Source of the DNA: Rhodocollybia butyracea | Taxonomy: Eukaryota > Basidiomycota > Agaricomycetes > Agaricales > Omphalotaceae | Reading direction: 5' to 3' | DNA: 64,000 bases | NCBI GenBank assembly: GCA_015501585.1 | Contig: JADNRY010000042.1 | Coordinates: 62,001 to 126,000, forward strand | Shown here: in pieces, positions 49,289-63,934 of the stretch | Position numbering within the stretch: the stretch's first letter is position 1 | Layout of the letters: each line of letters begins with the position of its first letter | Made by a program: the position numbers and the translations under genes | The notes under the pieces: generated by a model | Seen by the model: only the letters and a program-made list of their open reading frames with translations | Told to the model about the DNA's origin: nothing | Database searches by the model: none

Positions 49289-52200
49289 CTAAATTCCAAA
49301 GTGGACAAATGGAACCCACTTCACAAAATTCATCTCGCCTACCTCTTCTCGAAGATGCTCCACAGCCTCATGCAAGGCATACGCTGAGTCCAGTCCCCTC
49401 ATGTTCTCACCTTCTTGCTTATCAAACAGACTTGCGTATACGCTTCTAGCAACCCGAGGCGCATCCTCATCTCCGATTGACCACATTGTCGCAATTACAC
49501 TGGGGTAACCCACAGCAAGCATACCAGCCGCGAGATGTACGGCCTCTTCAGGCAGCTTTTTATCACCAGTCGCTGTCTGACACGCGGAAAGGACCGCAAG
49601 CCGCACATTGTCAAGCGACAAGCCCATCAAAGCTTGGAGGTTAAGTCCCCCATCATGAAGAGCAAAGGAGCTACCAAGAGGATCTTTTGAGTCCTGAATC
49701 CCGTGACAAGCAAGATGGACAATCTCATGCTTGCCCAACTCGCTTGTGACGGCGGTAATGGTTGCCTGGTCGTCGGTGAGATGTTTGGTATAGTCAGAAG
49801 ATACACATAACTCAATCTCCTCTGCTTCTTTCTGGGTCCCGGGGAGAGGATCGAGGTCTTTGGTGGCGGGTTGAGAGATAATGAGGACGCTTGGCTTCTC
49901 TATGGGCTTGATTTTAGAAGCAGAATTTATCAAGGCGGTCAATGTTGGAGTATATGAAGAAATCACAAAATCCGATGTCTTCACGTTTTCTCTGGGATCT
50001 CGCGAGCCATAAATACCCGCAGCGTGAAGTGGATGAAAGGCCAGAGCCCCTGTTGTACACCAGGTAATTTGAGGAAGGCGATCCTCAGGGTTGTCTGAGG
50101 GCTGGGCATTTATCAGAACATTTCATGGAAAATAAGCGAAAATATTTTTACCTCAGTTAGACCCAATTGGGAAAGTATAGGCTGTACCACATGAGTCCAC
50201 AACTCTGCCAAAACAGATTGAAAATCCTTAGTCCCTCCACTATCGTTTGCCACGCTATTCTGAGCCATTTTAGGCTTCATACGAAGTCCGTTACGGCCCA
50301 TGCGTACATGCATGGCAGTTAGGGATGACAGCAATTTGGAGTGCAACTTTTGGCCCTGTTCGACAGAAAAGGTCGGAAGAGGAACATGTATGATACTGGA
50401 AGATGAAGAGGGGAGTATGAGTGCATCACAACTGGCTTTCGCTACATTCACGATGACTATAGGGCCATTGTCTGCTGCAGGCAAAAGCTCAGACAGCTTC
50501 TTGGGCCTCAAGAAGCTCCCAAATCCATCCTTTTCTCTGATTTCTGTGATTAGCTTCTGATACTCATCTGCTAGCTTGGTATGTTTCTGAGCTTCCTGTT
50601 CTCCAGTCAAGGTAGTACGTGACTTGGATTTCTCAAACTTCTTCGAGCGTGAGGATCTCCCAGCAGTTTCAAGCTCCCTCGAAACTTGTTTCAATCTTTT
50701 GGCAAGGTGGGGATATTGAGTATCAAGCTCGTCTAGGGGTGAGCGGAGCTGGAGTATGTCGCCCCACACAACACCGCGTCCTTCTTCTAACCACTCAACT
50801 GCTTTAGGAAAATCGCCAACGGCAATGGCAGCTGCGACTGCTGAATTAACCATACGGCCAATCCGAGTCAGCTCCGTATAGCGATGCCCAATAGTTTGTC
50901 CTAACCAGACAACCATAGGGATTAGTTGGAATATCTGCTCGTATGCGGGAAGAGCCGATTGAGGATCAGAGCATAGGTTGGCCCAATCGATAGCAGCATC
51001 GAGTTGGACTGAAGGGTCTCCAGCAATAGCAGAGCATGCATTTTGGAATGCAGACAAAGCGCTGTCAAGATCAGAGGAATCTGAACTACTTTTGAAACGA
51101 GACCTGTAGGCACTTCCCAAGCTATAATGCTTAGAAGGCTTATCGGCATGACCATCGGGCATTAGCTCAACAGCTTGCTGTTTTAAAGAAATTGCTTCAT
51201 CAATGTCCGATAGGTTTGCAAGAAGCTCGAACCGACTTTGGAAGCCATTTCCCAGGGAGTGCAGTCTGTTGGACCTATGAGTATCTTTTTCAGGTGTGAG
51301 ACCAACTGCCTGCTGTTGAAAGTCAATGGCATGATTAACATCTGCAAGTTTGTGAAGATCATCGAAACGACTTTGAAAGGCGTTTCCAAGGCTCTGAAGC
51401 AGCGAAGGTTTAAGTTTGTTATTATTGGCCAAGAGGCCAACAGCCTGCTGCTTGGCTAAAATTGCATTTTTTCCATCTGCAAGTTTGCCGAGGCGTTCAT
51501 ATCGCAACTGGAGAGCAATTCCTAAATGGTTAAGACGAGATGCCTTGTCGGTGTGGCCTTTGGGTGTAAGCTTAACTGCTCGTTGTTGGACAACAATAGC
51601 CTGTTGCAGGTCTGAGAGCTCCCATAGACGTTCATACCGCCTCAGCAAGTAACTACTGAGGTGGTCAAGTCGGGAAGGTAAGTCAGCATGACCTTGAGGC
51701 GTAAGATACACCACCTGCTGCTGAACAGTGATAGCTTGCTCAAGGTCTGCAAGCTCACCTAGCCGCTCAAACCGCCTGAGGAAGGAAGCACTAAGGTTGC
51801 CAAGCCGGGAAGGCTTCCCTCGTTGAGCATCTGCAGTAAGATTAACTGCCTGCTGCTTGAGAGTTATTGCATAATCAAGGTCTTTCACTTCACCAAGAAG
51901 CTCAAACCGGCTGTGGAGGGTTACGGCAAGATTCTCTATATGGCCAGGCTTATCAGTATGGTTATCAGGTGTAAGGTCGAGTGCTTGTGTCTGGACCTCA
52001 ATTGCATCATTAATGTCTGTGAGCCCAGTCACATGCTTGGATCTGCACCAGAGCGAGATCCAAGGTTGGTGAGCCGGTCGGGCCTGCGAGCATCTCTTTC
52101 GGAGTAAGGTGAACTGCCTTGCGCTGTGCATCAATGGCATTCTCTATGTCTGTAAGCTCACCAAGATGCTCAAACCGACTTCTGAGGGATCAAGCCCAGG

Positions 52201-53207
52201 TTAGCGAGCCTGGTGGCTTTGCCAGCATGACCATCAGGGGTAAGATTAACTGCTTCTTGTTGAAGATAAATGGCCTCGCCAATATCCTCTAATCTACCAA
52301 GACGCTGAAACTGGCTGCACAAAGCCAAGCCCAAACTGTCAAGGAGTGTAAGGCCTGTCAATATGACCACCAGAAGTGAGATTAACTGCCTGTTTGTAGA
52401 GTGAGATGGCCTGCTCAAGGTCATTGAGTTCTCCAAGATGCTGGAAACGGCAATAGAAGTCATTTCCAAAGTTTTTGACCCAAGTAGGTTTGGGAGCGTG
52501 TTCGGTGAGAGCAATCATCTGTCGATGGGCACCAATGGCCTTGTCAAGATCAGTGACCTTTCCGAGACGTAGATACCGGCTCAGAAAGGCGTTTCCTAGG
52601 CTGTTCATCCGGGAAGGCAGATCATCATCACCCTCAGGAGTGAGTTCAACAGATTGCTGCTCGAGGTCAATGGCCTTCTCTATATCTGCTATGTCTCCCA
52701 GGCGCCAAAGCCGGCTCTGCAGGGCGTTTGCCAGGTTATGGAGCAATTTAGGTCTAAATGTATGTCCGGTACCAGCAAGCACAAGGCTTTGCTGTAAAAG
52801 AGCAATGCCCTTTTCAAGGTCTGCCAGCCCACCAAATCGGTCAAATCGGTCCGTCAAGGCATTTGCTAGCTTTCTAAGTCGGTAAGGTTTGGTGGAATCG
52901 TTATCACCAGTGTATTTCACCACTTGTTCCAGCATTGTCACGGCTTCACTTAGTAAAGCCGGGTCTCGAGCTTGCTCCCAAGTTTCCATGAGCTGCACTG
53001 CTTTATCGTGGATATCTTGGATCTACCCTTTGATTAGCTATTCCAGGAATTACAAAGACCAAAATATTAAGCAAACGTTTTCCTGGCTTTCGTCATCTAG
53101 ATCGTTGTTCTGTATGTTTGCAAGTCCCTGTGAAACGATATGGGCTCGTATACGTGTTCAGGATCTAATGTACATACATCATTTGAACTCTCTTTTGGCT
53201 TTGACAT
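49289..53207 (-). CDS. second TPR-CHAT gene, frameshifted in its repeat region
   Basis: The 5' end is complete: exons 53207-53178 (MSKPKESSND), 53127-53077 and 53022 onward (IQDIHDKAVQLMETWEQ). The 3' end is complete too: the repeat/linker exon ends at 50152, a 50-nt intron follows, then the CHAT exon 50101-49289 with VHLACHG and VLSACQTATGD (His/Cys dyad) and end KWVPFVHFGI. The 45-residue repeats continue throughout, but between about 52360 and 52040 the frame changes four times (near 52357, 52187, 52095 and 52050), each by one base. A body of 675 codons after that is open. Either this is a young pseudogene, or the sequence has errors there, or only the downstream part is translated. Confidence 0.72.
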
Positions 53208-54619
53208 TCCAGATTCTCCGTAACGCTTGAAGGAGATCTAGATACAAGTGAGCACTGGGAGTATAATATATCTTAGATGGACATTACCCACGGCGTTGTT
53301 TTAGTCTACTTGAATGCTTGCGGGAACTCCAAGAGAATAGACAATGCTGACCATGATAATCATCTTGAGAACACACTCCATGCCAATCTAGTATTTAGTA
53401 CGTACCTGACTTCCGATAAGACAAGACAGAGAGAACTGACCGCTCGGAAAAAGATAGAAACGCAAAAACGTGCTAAACAGAGAGGTAGCTATATCGTACT
53501 GAGTATATATATAGTCGAAAGGAGCATGTGGTACGTCAGTCTAGTGGATTTAATCAGTCTAATCGATACCGAAACATCTCGAAGCACCCGGTAACAGTTA
53601 CCCCGGCATATCGATTACCACTTCAATGAGATATTTGATGTGGCAGCAGTGGGCTCTATGTCTGTATCGCCATCTAGCGCTCAACATGACCGAATCACAG
53701 ACTCATAATCATGGTTCAATCGATGATTTGGGGGAGGATAAATAATGATGCGCCAACATGAGCAAATCTATTATTGTGATCATTGACAGATACGCACTGA
53801 GTACTCTTAAACTGGGAGATGAAAACACTATGTCTCAGTCTGGAAAGCAATTCGGCGCATCAAGTAATTCGAGTTATCGAGCGGATCTAGGCTCCAAAAG
53901 GAATAGTAACACACCCTGATGAACGCGATAAGCTGCTCGGATTGGTGATGTTGTCTTATGCGAAACGGCACCGTAAATCCAGACACTTCGTGGAAATCCC
54001 CGTAAAATCGAGCAGGGACGAATTCACGGTGCTGGTTAAGATCAAAAACACAATGCTTAACGAATTGGTAGAATATCCTTAGTGAGTATATTAAACGGCA
54101 GGAGGAAAAGTAATCACAATCATCGCACCGAACTTGATTGTGACGCGGGAGGATGTAAAGAGCACGGAGCCTTCACTTGATTTAGTTGGCAGATTTCCGT
54201 TTCGGACATATGCGGCGCCAGTGTTAACGATCTGAAGCGTTCGTAGCGGTAAGTGTCGCTACAATTGAACCGAAATCAACAGCTTAACAAACAAAAATGG
54301 TCATGGGACCTACTAGCGATAGCCCTAGACGGACCATCCCACGAGTACTTTCAGGCTCAGAGCAAATCGACCCCTGCCAGGTCAGGCGACAAAAAAAGCA
54401 AGACAAGCGACGGCAAGCATGAGGACAGGTGAGTGAAAGAAGGAACGCACCGCAGCGATGGTGCCTTTGACTATGGGGTCAGATATCTTATCCAGAAACA
54501 TATCAGTCAGTACCTGGGTAAAACAGTCAATACTAGGAAAGATCATCACTTATCCACCCAGCTGACCATTCTCTATTCTTGACAGCTTCTATATCGACGG
54601 ATTGAACCATCGTAACTAG
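53208..54619. other. intergenic, no supported gene
   Basis: A plus frame at 53277-53594 is open but polar and unrecognised. Nothing else is visible. Confidence 0.35.
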
Positions 54620-54718
54620 TAGAAGTTGATTCGTGCTCAGTGTCAAGCATGCCAAGGCTTGAGTTGAACCTCGTACAGCACCATTTGTCGGATCACTTGA
54701 GACTCCGACTCAAGTGTG
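54620..54718. repeat. dispersed repeat, copy 1
   Basis: Begins AGAAGTTGATTCGTGC and includes TTTGTCGGATCACT and CTCCGACTCAAG. The same ordered words recur at 56279-56390; the first part also recurs at 55293-55320. Confidence 0.6.
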
Positions 54719-54776
54719 AAAAAGTAGGTGAACGATGAGAAATGGGGTCCAAGGGGATCTTTCCTGAAGAATGTAT

Positions 54777-55172
54777 TTAGTCGAAATATGTATCTGGCCA
54801 AGTTCTCGGAAACGCTGCACGGACATGGCAGGCTAGTGAAGCGGCGTATGTTCGAATATGTGATGATGTAGGGATCCGTCGAAGCAGAGCAGACAATGGA
54901 GCACAGTCTTGGTAGAGCGGTCCAAAATCATATAAAATTTCGTATGGTCCTGCCGAGATCGCGTAGAAGAGTGATGGTTCCAGTTCAAGGAGCGGTCCGG
55001 TAGCCGTATTAGGCGCTAAAAATTCAATTATTTTCACCGCTCGAACAGGAACGACGACCTCCTCTAGCATCTGCTTCGACGAATCCCTACATCCCGTACT
55101 AGGAATCGTATACGCCGATTCACTAGCACTGCCTATCGTCAGACACAAATTTCGGATAAATACACTCTTCAT
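54777..55172 (-). CDS. hypothetical protein, unrecognised
   Basis: A single open frame of about 131 codons from ATG 55172, starting MKSVFIRNLCLTIG and ending RTWPDTYFD. The frame stays open upstream to 55205 after an AG, so this could be a last exon. It has Leu-rich, fairly globular composition, unlike chance frames around it. No domain is recognised and no neighbour suggests a role. Confidence 0.3.
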   Translation of the reverse strand: MKSVFIRNLCLTIGSASESAYTIPSTGCRDSSKQMLEEVVVPVRAVKIIEFLAPNTATGPLLELEPSLFYAISAGPYEILYDFGPLYQDCAPLSALLRRIPTSSHIRTYAASLACHVRAAFPRTWPDTYFD

Positions 55173-55292
55173 GACGAATTCCGTCTTGTTTCCTTGTTCA
55201 TCCACTTTTTCTCAGCACTGGCCGGAGTCTCAAGCCGTCCGACAAATGGTGTTGTGTGCTGTTCAAGTCAAGCCTTACATTTAAAAATGATA

Positions 55293-55320
55293 CGAGAAGT
55301 TGATTCGTGCTGAATGTCAA
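55293..55320. repeat. dispersed repeat, copy 2 (truncated)
   Basis: GAGAAGTTGATTCGTGCTGA followed by ATGTCAA matches the starts of the copies at 54620 and 56279; the rest is missing. Confidence 0.55.
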
Positions 55321-56278
55321 GGAAAGATTCGAGAGTCGTACAAGGCAACGAGCATCGATGAGTAGATTGAGAGCCTCGGAGCCACTGATAGACCTTTCCT
55401 ATATCGAGTCCAATATTCTCTCTCATGTCTCAGATCTCAACCTCTTGTCATCAAGCATACAAATGACCCATCCTTCCAACCTTCTACAAGCTTGTTGTTG
55501 TCCATCCATGAACGCATCGCCCATCTCCTCATTTGATCTGCTCTCGTCCAGTTGCATACGTGCTCATCCCAACTCCACACATCTCTCCCGCGCATCCTTC
55601 ACTGTGCACGTGGTACTGTAAGCCACCGTCTTCTTCGGATGCCAAGTAGCCATGTCTTTCTACGTTGTACTGTCTTTTGGGCCCTTCACGTACACTGCGC
55701 CGCAGACCAAGTCCACTGAGTAAGCAGATGCATCGCCTTTGAAAGGAACTAGCTTATATTCTCTTGTGCGACGATAACGCATGACCTGCGGAACAACCCA
55801 ATCTTTATACATTATTTTTGGCCTTGTACTTCTGCTGCAATTATGAGATGCTTCAAAAACCGTCGAAGTTTCACAACTTCGTGAGCCAAAAAAAGGGATG
55901 CTAGCCGAGAGACTATTTCATATTCTCTACATCTTTACCTTCATACTTATCTTCTAATGTTCTCTTGTCTCGCTCTTTACACACTTACCCTATGTAGACA
56001 TGTCGAAACGAGTCAACGAAGGTTCTTTATCATTTCTGAGTTAGCGTAGACTGCGTAGTCAACCAATTAAAAACCTGTTTGTATCGTTGCATTGAATCTG
56101 TGTCTTTGATATTCTAAACACTGCTTCAGCTAATGAGCGAATCTACTGTAAACGTGATGATCCCAAACGTTGGTACGCTACTCCTGAAGGCTGCCTCCGA
56201 AAAGTCTTCTGAGGCTGTAATTAACTCTATCCTTTGAGGCTGTAATTAACTCTATCCTTGTATCATCTGACATGATAT
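55321..56278. other. intergenic, no supported gene
   Basis: A plus frame at 55307-55621 overlaps the repeat and shows no domain. A near-perfect short duplication, GAGGCTGTAATTAACTCTAT, occurs twice in tandem near 56212-56258. Confidence 0.4.
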
Positions 56279-56390
56279 GAGAAGGTGATTCGTTAGTAAT
56301 CCGTGTTGAATGTCAAGGCTCAGCAAGTTCAAATCTACATTGTACACCTTTTGTCGGACTACTAGTGACTCCGACTCAAGCGCTGAGCTA
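56279..56390. repeat. dispersed repeat, copy 3, at the lectin promoter
   Basis: GAGAAGGTGATTCG, TTGAATGTCAAGGCT, TTTTGTCGGACTACT and CTCCGACTCAAGC occur in the same order as in the copy at 54620-54718. It ends two bases before the lectin TATA box. Confidence 0.6.
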
Positions 56391-56391
56391 C

Positions 56392-56398
56392 TATAAAA
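56392..56398 (+). promoter_or_regulatory. TATA box of the lectin gene
   Basis: TATAAAA lies 35 bp upstream of ATG 56433. Confidence 0.55.
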
Positions 56399-56432
56399 AG
56401 CGGATGGACTTGAACCTGCCTCGCAACTTCAA

Positions 56433-56970
56433 ATGACACTGTATAGCGGAAGAAATTATCAGATTATCAATCGGGGAACCGGACATACTCTCCAAGAAGA
56501 TGGTAAAGACAAGGTCCCTATCTGTGAACCAGTCGAGCACTTACAGAGCTGATTCCATAGGGCATAAACGGGTGAGCTGAGTCACAATTTCGACTCCATG
56601 CTCATAAGTCACGGACCTTCATCGGATCTACAGTTCAAACTTGTTCAATACGGCCCATACTGGACACTACAGAACACGTACACCTCAGAATATTGCCTGG
56701 CAGAGAACCCAAACAGCCCAGAGGGATATCGTATGCAGCTCGGGCATTTTCCGACTGGTTGGAAGATCGAAAAGCACGGAAACTACTACAAGTAGGTATT
56801 GATTTAGTTAATGAAATCTCCCTACTCAAAGGATCTACAGGATTTACCTATGGACTAGCGTCAATAGAGGCACTACTGTTGTAATGGACAACCCCGGCTT
56901 GGGGAGAAACACCAGGCTTCGGCGTCCTAATGGTGGTAGTAATCAGCTTTGGGAGTTCAGAATGGTGTGA
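56433..56970 (+). CDS. ricin-B-like (beta-trefoil) lectin
   Basis: Four exons (56433-56502, 56549-56571, 56634-56791, 56832-56970) give 129 residues, close to the usual size of a single beta-trefoil lectin. It starts MTLYSGRNYQIINRGTG and shows the three-fold pattern with GPYWTLQN, GWKIEKHG and the closing NQLWEFRMV. Such lectins bind galactose/GalNAc-type sugars; Rhizoctonia solani agglutinin is a known member of this fold, usually cytosolic and acting against grazers. There is no signal peptide, in agreement with that. Intron 3 is only 40 nt; exon 2 is 23 nt and was placed by phase. Confidence 0.72.
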
Positions 56971-58409
56971 GACTACGCGTCAATAAAAGAGTCCTGGGTT
57001 TCGTTTGTTGGCATACTTAATTGTACTATATAACTATGTAATCACCGCCATATCATGAAGGTCTTTGTTTGGTCCAAAGATGGACAAGGAAGAGGCGGGA
57101 CGCGGATGAGTTGGCGTCAGCGTCGTAGTAGTAAATACACTTGCAAAACGTCATTACCATTCTCACCAGCGGTGAAAGCATTCAAATTGTATCTTCAGAG
57201 TGAAGGAAGAACGCGAAGTGAACTTGGCATCCGCGCGAGATACCAATACTTGGAGCGTTGAGATTTGCGAGCTGGGAAGGAATCGGCTCGGAAACTTGGC
57301 GGGTTGATTGAGAACTACAGACGAGGTAGAGGTTTCATTTCGCAAAATATCTTGAACTCTAAGCGATATAGAAGCTTTGGACGGATGAATAGACAGATAG
57401 ATAAATCGTTTGTTCGATCCTACCTTGTTTTGATAAGTGCGCGCCAATCCGCATGCTTGCAGTGCAGTAGAGTGGACTAGGACGGAATTCAGTTTCTCAT
57501 CCTCTCTCCCGTCCGTTACCCGTTTATGAATTAATTCTTCCTCAACCACAATACCACGGGAGACGAACCGGGGGTCCATCTGTCTAAGCTTATGTGTGCG
57601 GAAGGAAAACACGTGTATTGAATAATATCAGGGTTTAGAAACGATACACGAACCCACAGGAGTAAACGGATTCGGTTTCCGCTTCAAAGAAGTAGCGTCC
57701 CTGATGCCCCCGTTCAGCTCGCCGTCCAGCAAAACGCAAAGGCTACAGTGAATATCACACTTCAAGCTATCTCCCTGAGAAAAAGAGGGTGTTGACGTCT
57801 GCGAAGTTTGTCGTGTCCATGCTCTATGTAAGTGGCCTCCACCCAGCACAAATCGGCTGGGGTGAGCACGGCTGCAAGGGAACTGATAAAACACTGATAG
57901 AAATCTGTCGAGCGATGATTGCCGGGTCTTGGTGCAAGCACCCCGATCTCCCGCGGAACTGAATTAGGTATCAGATTCCCTTCGACATAATTAGCAGTGG
58001 CATTAGGTGGGTGAATGGTAAACGGCTTGGATCATGATCTGTAACAAAACAAGCTTTAAATTGGTACTCATACTGAAGGATCGCTACCAGTCTGCACTGA
58101 ATTTGTTTAAGAAGGAATGTACGCGTGAATGGAATGGGGAGGTTACCCAAGAACTACTTACGCTAGGGACTTATTCGATCTGTGCTTCGAGTCCTTTGAG
58201 ATGCACACGTCACTGAAACTTGAAGCCTATCTCCGAGTAATATCCGGATAGAGTCGCTACCTCGTTATTCACCGTTGAAACCAGTCAAGATACAGGTTAC
58301 AGTCTCTATTACCGCCGGAAGGCCTCGGTGACAACGGGAGAGGACTGTTGGACGGATAATATTTCTACAGATATAGTTATAAATTGACCAGATTCAGAAG
58401 CCGCTGGAG
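56971..58409. other. intergenic, no supported gene
   Basis: Minus frames at 57612-57163 and 57894-57628 are open but without domains or clear starts. Nothing else is visible. Confidence 0.4.
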
Positions 58410-58416
58410 TATAAAA
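58410..58416 (+). promoter_or_regulatory. TATA box of the small secreted protein gene
   Basis: TATAAAA lies about 125 bp upstream of ATG 58539, implying a 5' leader of roughly 90 nt. Confidence 0.45.
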
Positions 58417-58538
58417 CCCTACACCTAGTGGGAACTATTCCCTCCAACAAGCCCTGTCTTGTACGCCTCCAATTATCTTTGTCCGACGTACCTGAGCAGG
58501 CCTCAGTCACAGTCTTCGCAAAAAAACCTACTAAAAAT

Positions 58539-58923
58539 ATGCGCCCTACTTTCATTCTCACTGCTACCGTTCTCGCCCTCCTTAGCCCCGTCATGTCTTG
58601 GGAGATTTCATTCTATTCTGACGCACGCTGTGCTGGCAACACGGAAACTGGCACGGTGTCCGGGGACGCAACTCCTACTGCTCATGGTGTCATTCGCAGC
58701 ACGAGTGCACCAAATTCAAAATGCTTGCATTTCGACACAGCATTTCCTGCAAACTGCAGGTATGTAGACTGGCTTTGAGCAAAGAATACATTTTTAATTT
58801 CATGACTTTATCAGATATATCCTCACCCGCGGCAACACTAGGCATTCCGAGCAGGGCCCAGCGGCTGCTGCGCACAGGATAGAGAATCACGCGTTTGATA
58901 AATTTTCTTACAGCTGTGCTTGA
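58539..58923 (+). CDS. small secreted cysteine-containing protein (effector-like)
   Basis: Two exons (58539-58759 and 58815-58923) with a GTATGT...TATCAG intron of 55 nt give 109 residues. MRPTFILTATVLALLSPVMS is a strong signal peptide with a likely cut after about residue 20. The mature part of about 89 residues has four Cys (DARCAG, SKCLHF, PANCRY and the final SCA), enough for two disulphides. Size, secretion and Cys content fit small secreted proteins/effectors of plant-associated fungi; no specific family is recognised. Confidence 0.72.
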
Positions 58924-59920
58924 ATGCGTAAGTCGTCCATCTTGCGTAGTACTACTTACGTATGGCTTATGATCCTCATCGCGCCAGGGTTCGCGATGCG
59001 CTTCGTTTAATGCACACTCTCAGAATTTCTTGCTCCTGCATAGCCGCAAGCTCCGTGACAGAGCATTGGCGTGATGCTCACTGTTCTTCGTTCTCAAAGC
59101 ACTAGATACTTATGAACATGAATGATGAAAGTTGAGACAGCAATAGAATCAGGCTAATTGATGAAGAGAAAATTTATCAAACAAAGGAAGAAACGAGTGA
59201 TTCAATGATGAAAGAGTCCGTCGGTTGAAACACTTGAAAATTTGACAAAGTGGTATCCAGGACGCGACCGGAGTAAGTACAGTCCCTCGACTTGAATCGA
59301 CTTGAAATGCATCATTCATCACGCCACGCTCCAGAGCTGATAACAAGACCACTATCAGAATTTCACCAGAAATACAAGCATGGCCATCGACATTTACTAC
59401 CACTTCATTAGGGATCTAAGGACGAAGATACATTGCATCCCACTGTTCGGGACTTATTTATTTTGAAAATATTTTACCTTGATGCCCTGGTTGTTGTAAA
59501 CTTCTTCGGAGGGTGAGCCTTACATGCGATAAGTACTACAATTGGCTACGCATCAAATCTACAGGTCCCTGTTGATAATACGAGTCATTGTACCGTACCT
59601 CTAATGTTAGCGTACCTACAGCTTATACTTACGATGCTCAACTCGCCGCTGTCGAGTCTTAACTGATTCGCGGCCACCTTTACAGTACCTCGCACACCTG
59701 ATCATTCACTTAGCACGGACTTTTTTTCTCACTGCTTTACCCGTACCTGTATCCCGAGGATTTTCCGTTGTCTTTTAAGTACTTTGATGATTCCGCCAGT
59801 GAGAGAATCGGAGTCACTAGTACGTGGTCACCTGCGCTGTCCCTCGAGAATATATGAAGAGTGGACGATTGAACGTATCTTCCCCTTCACGTCCGAGTCG
59901 ACTTCGGGTCAAGCATTGTG
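58924..59920. other. intergenic, no supported gene
   Basis: Short frames only. It must contain the 3' end of the small secreted protein gene and the promoter of the esterase. Confidence 0.4.
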
Positions 59921-62435
<2,515 letters not shown>

Positions 62436-62700
62436 AGGATTTGGAAAAAGCAGTAAAACAAAAAGGCAATGAATCTGCATATACCACAACTTTTAAGGGA
62501 GTCAAAAAGTCGAGTTTGACCTTTTACAACATTTACCGTAACACAGCCGTTACCTTTTAGTATATTTACCATAACCTTTTTCCAAAGTGCCGTGGCCTTT
62601 ACAACATTTACCATTTCAGGCAACCTGGCTCCAGGACAAATTAGTCGGCACTTTTGTGACATTTTCTGGAATAAGGCCCTGTTACAGTCACCCTGTACAG
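62436..62700. other. 3' flank with repeated TTTACAACATTTACC words
   Basis: TTTACAACATTTACC occurs twice (about 62522 and 62597), with related TTTACCATAACC between. No gene is seen. Confidence 0.4.
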
Positions 62701-62769
62701 AACCAGTAAGTAACCAGTAAGTAACCAGTAAGTAACCTGTACGTAACCCGTACGGAACTGTACGGAACC
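62701..62769. repeat. tandem 11-bp repeat
   Basis: AACCAGTAAGT is repeated three times perfectly, then three degenerate units (AACCTGTACGT, AACCCGTACGG, AACTGTACGG). Confidence 0.8.
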
Positions 62770-63934
62770 TGGAGTACAGAAATATAGTCCAAAATATGAG
62801 CGATTTCGATCCCATTGTTTACTATCGAGTATTGGGAAGCTTTTTTACCATAGTACTGTATCATCTCGACCAAACGTTCCCGTAACGCGTAACCAGGCCT
62901 CCTCAACTTAGGACTTTTTGAGTTCATAACGCATAACATAGAGGTCCGAACTATACAAAAACGACTCCATAACACCCAATTTATCGTAAGTTCTGGCATC
63001 CAAATTGAATTTTCCGTTACATGTCTTACAAGCTCAAGCTGGGTTGCACAACAAACCCTTCTTTCGACGCCACTTCTTGCCTTTCCCCACTTCTCAGCAT
63101 CACTGTCCCAAGTGACCTTGGGGTAATGGCTTACAGCCCCCGAACTTGTCTGAAACGCGTAACGCGTAACACTGGTCCGGGAACGAGAACTTAATCAAAA
63201 TAAATGCGTAACGTGTAACACCCCGCGGACGTTTGGTCGAGATGATACAGTAGTACCTAGAATGTGTGTACATCGAACCACTGTGACATCATATTTTAAC
63301 AATTTGATTGTTCTTCCAGGCATGTAATATCTGGGCCAATCTAGTCTGGCGCAATTTGTGTCTGTGCTCGTGCTATTTGTGTTTGTGCTCGTGCCGTTCA
63401 TGTTGCGCTGACGCTGGTGGTGTTCGTTTTTGAGCTGGCACCGTTCGAGGTCAAGAGTCAGGGTCAGGCATTCGGTGACCACTGACCCTGGGTCAGAGAC
63501 ATACATGACTCTGAGCCAGAATGGCCATATTTAGTGGTCATGGAAAGATGGTCATCACACCCATAGCACCAGGATGTACATTGTAACTCACACAATGCTT
63601 TATACTATCAGCCATTGTGGAGCCAATACAACTTATACTTAGAGTATGAGTGGCTGTGCTAAATACTTATTGCATTGGGCTCTCATAATAAATACTAGAA
63701 TATATCAAAATGAGGTAGTCTATGCTAGTCTATGTTACTTAAATGCCTCAGTGTAAGTATTTTGAAGCTCGCTCAGACAACATAACGCGACAATATGACA
63801 GAATGAATTGTATACCCAACCCAGGGTCATGACCCAGACCCAACCCAACCCCGACCCGACTCTCCTAGGTGGGTCAGGGGAGGGATTTTGACTGACCATG
63901 ACCCAGCCGACCCAGACCCAACCCTTGGATCTCC
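62770..63934. other. non-coding, repeat-like
   Basis: Words such as CGTAACGCGTAAC recur at about 62882, 63157 and 63206. GTGTTTGTGCTCGTGC-type units recur at 63358-63400. No gene is supported. Confidence 0.4.

Noticed and set aside
52040..52360. Possible introns explaining the frame changes in the second TPR-CHAT gene
   Set aside because: The repeat homology continues without gaps across each break and no GT-AG pair of normal length fits, so single-base shifts explain it better.
51183..52885. Plus-strand frames opposite the second TPR-CHAT gene
   Set aside because: Antisense shadows of the repeat array on the other strand.
62880..63220. CGTAACGCGTAAC words as telomere or centromere repeat
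   Set aside because: They are few, irregular and unlike the TTAGGG-type telomere of these fungi.
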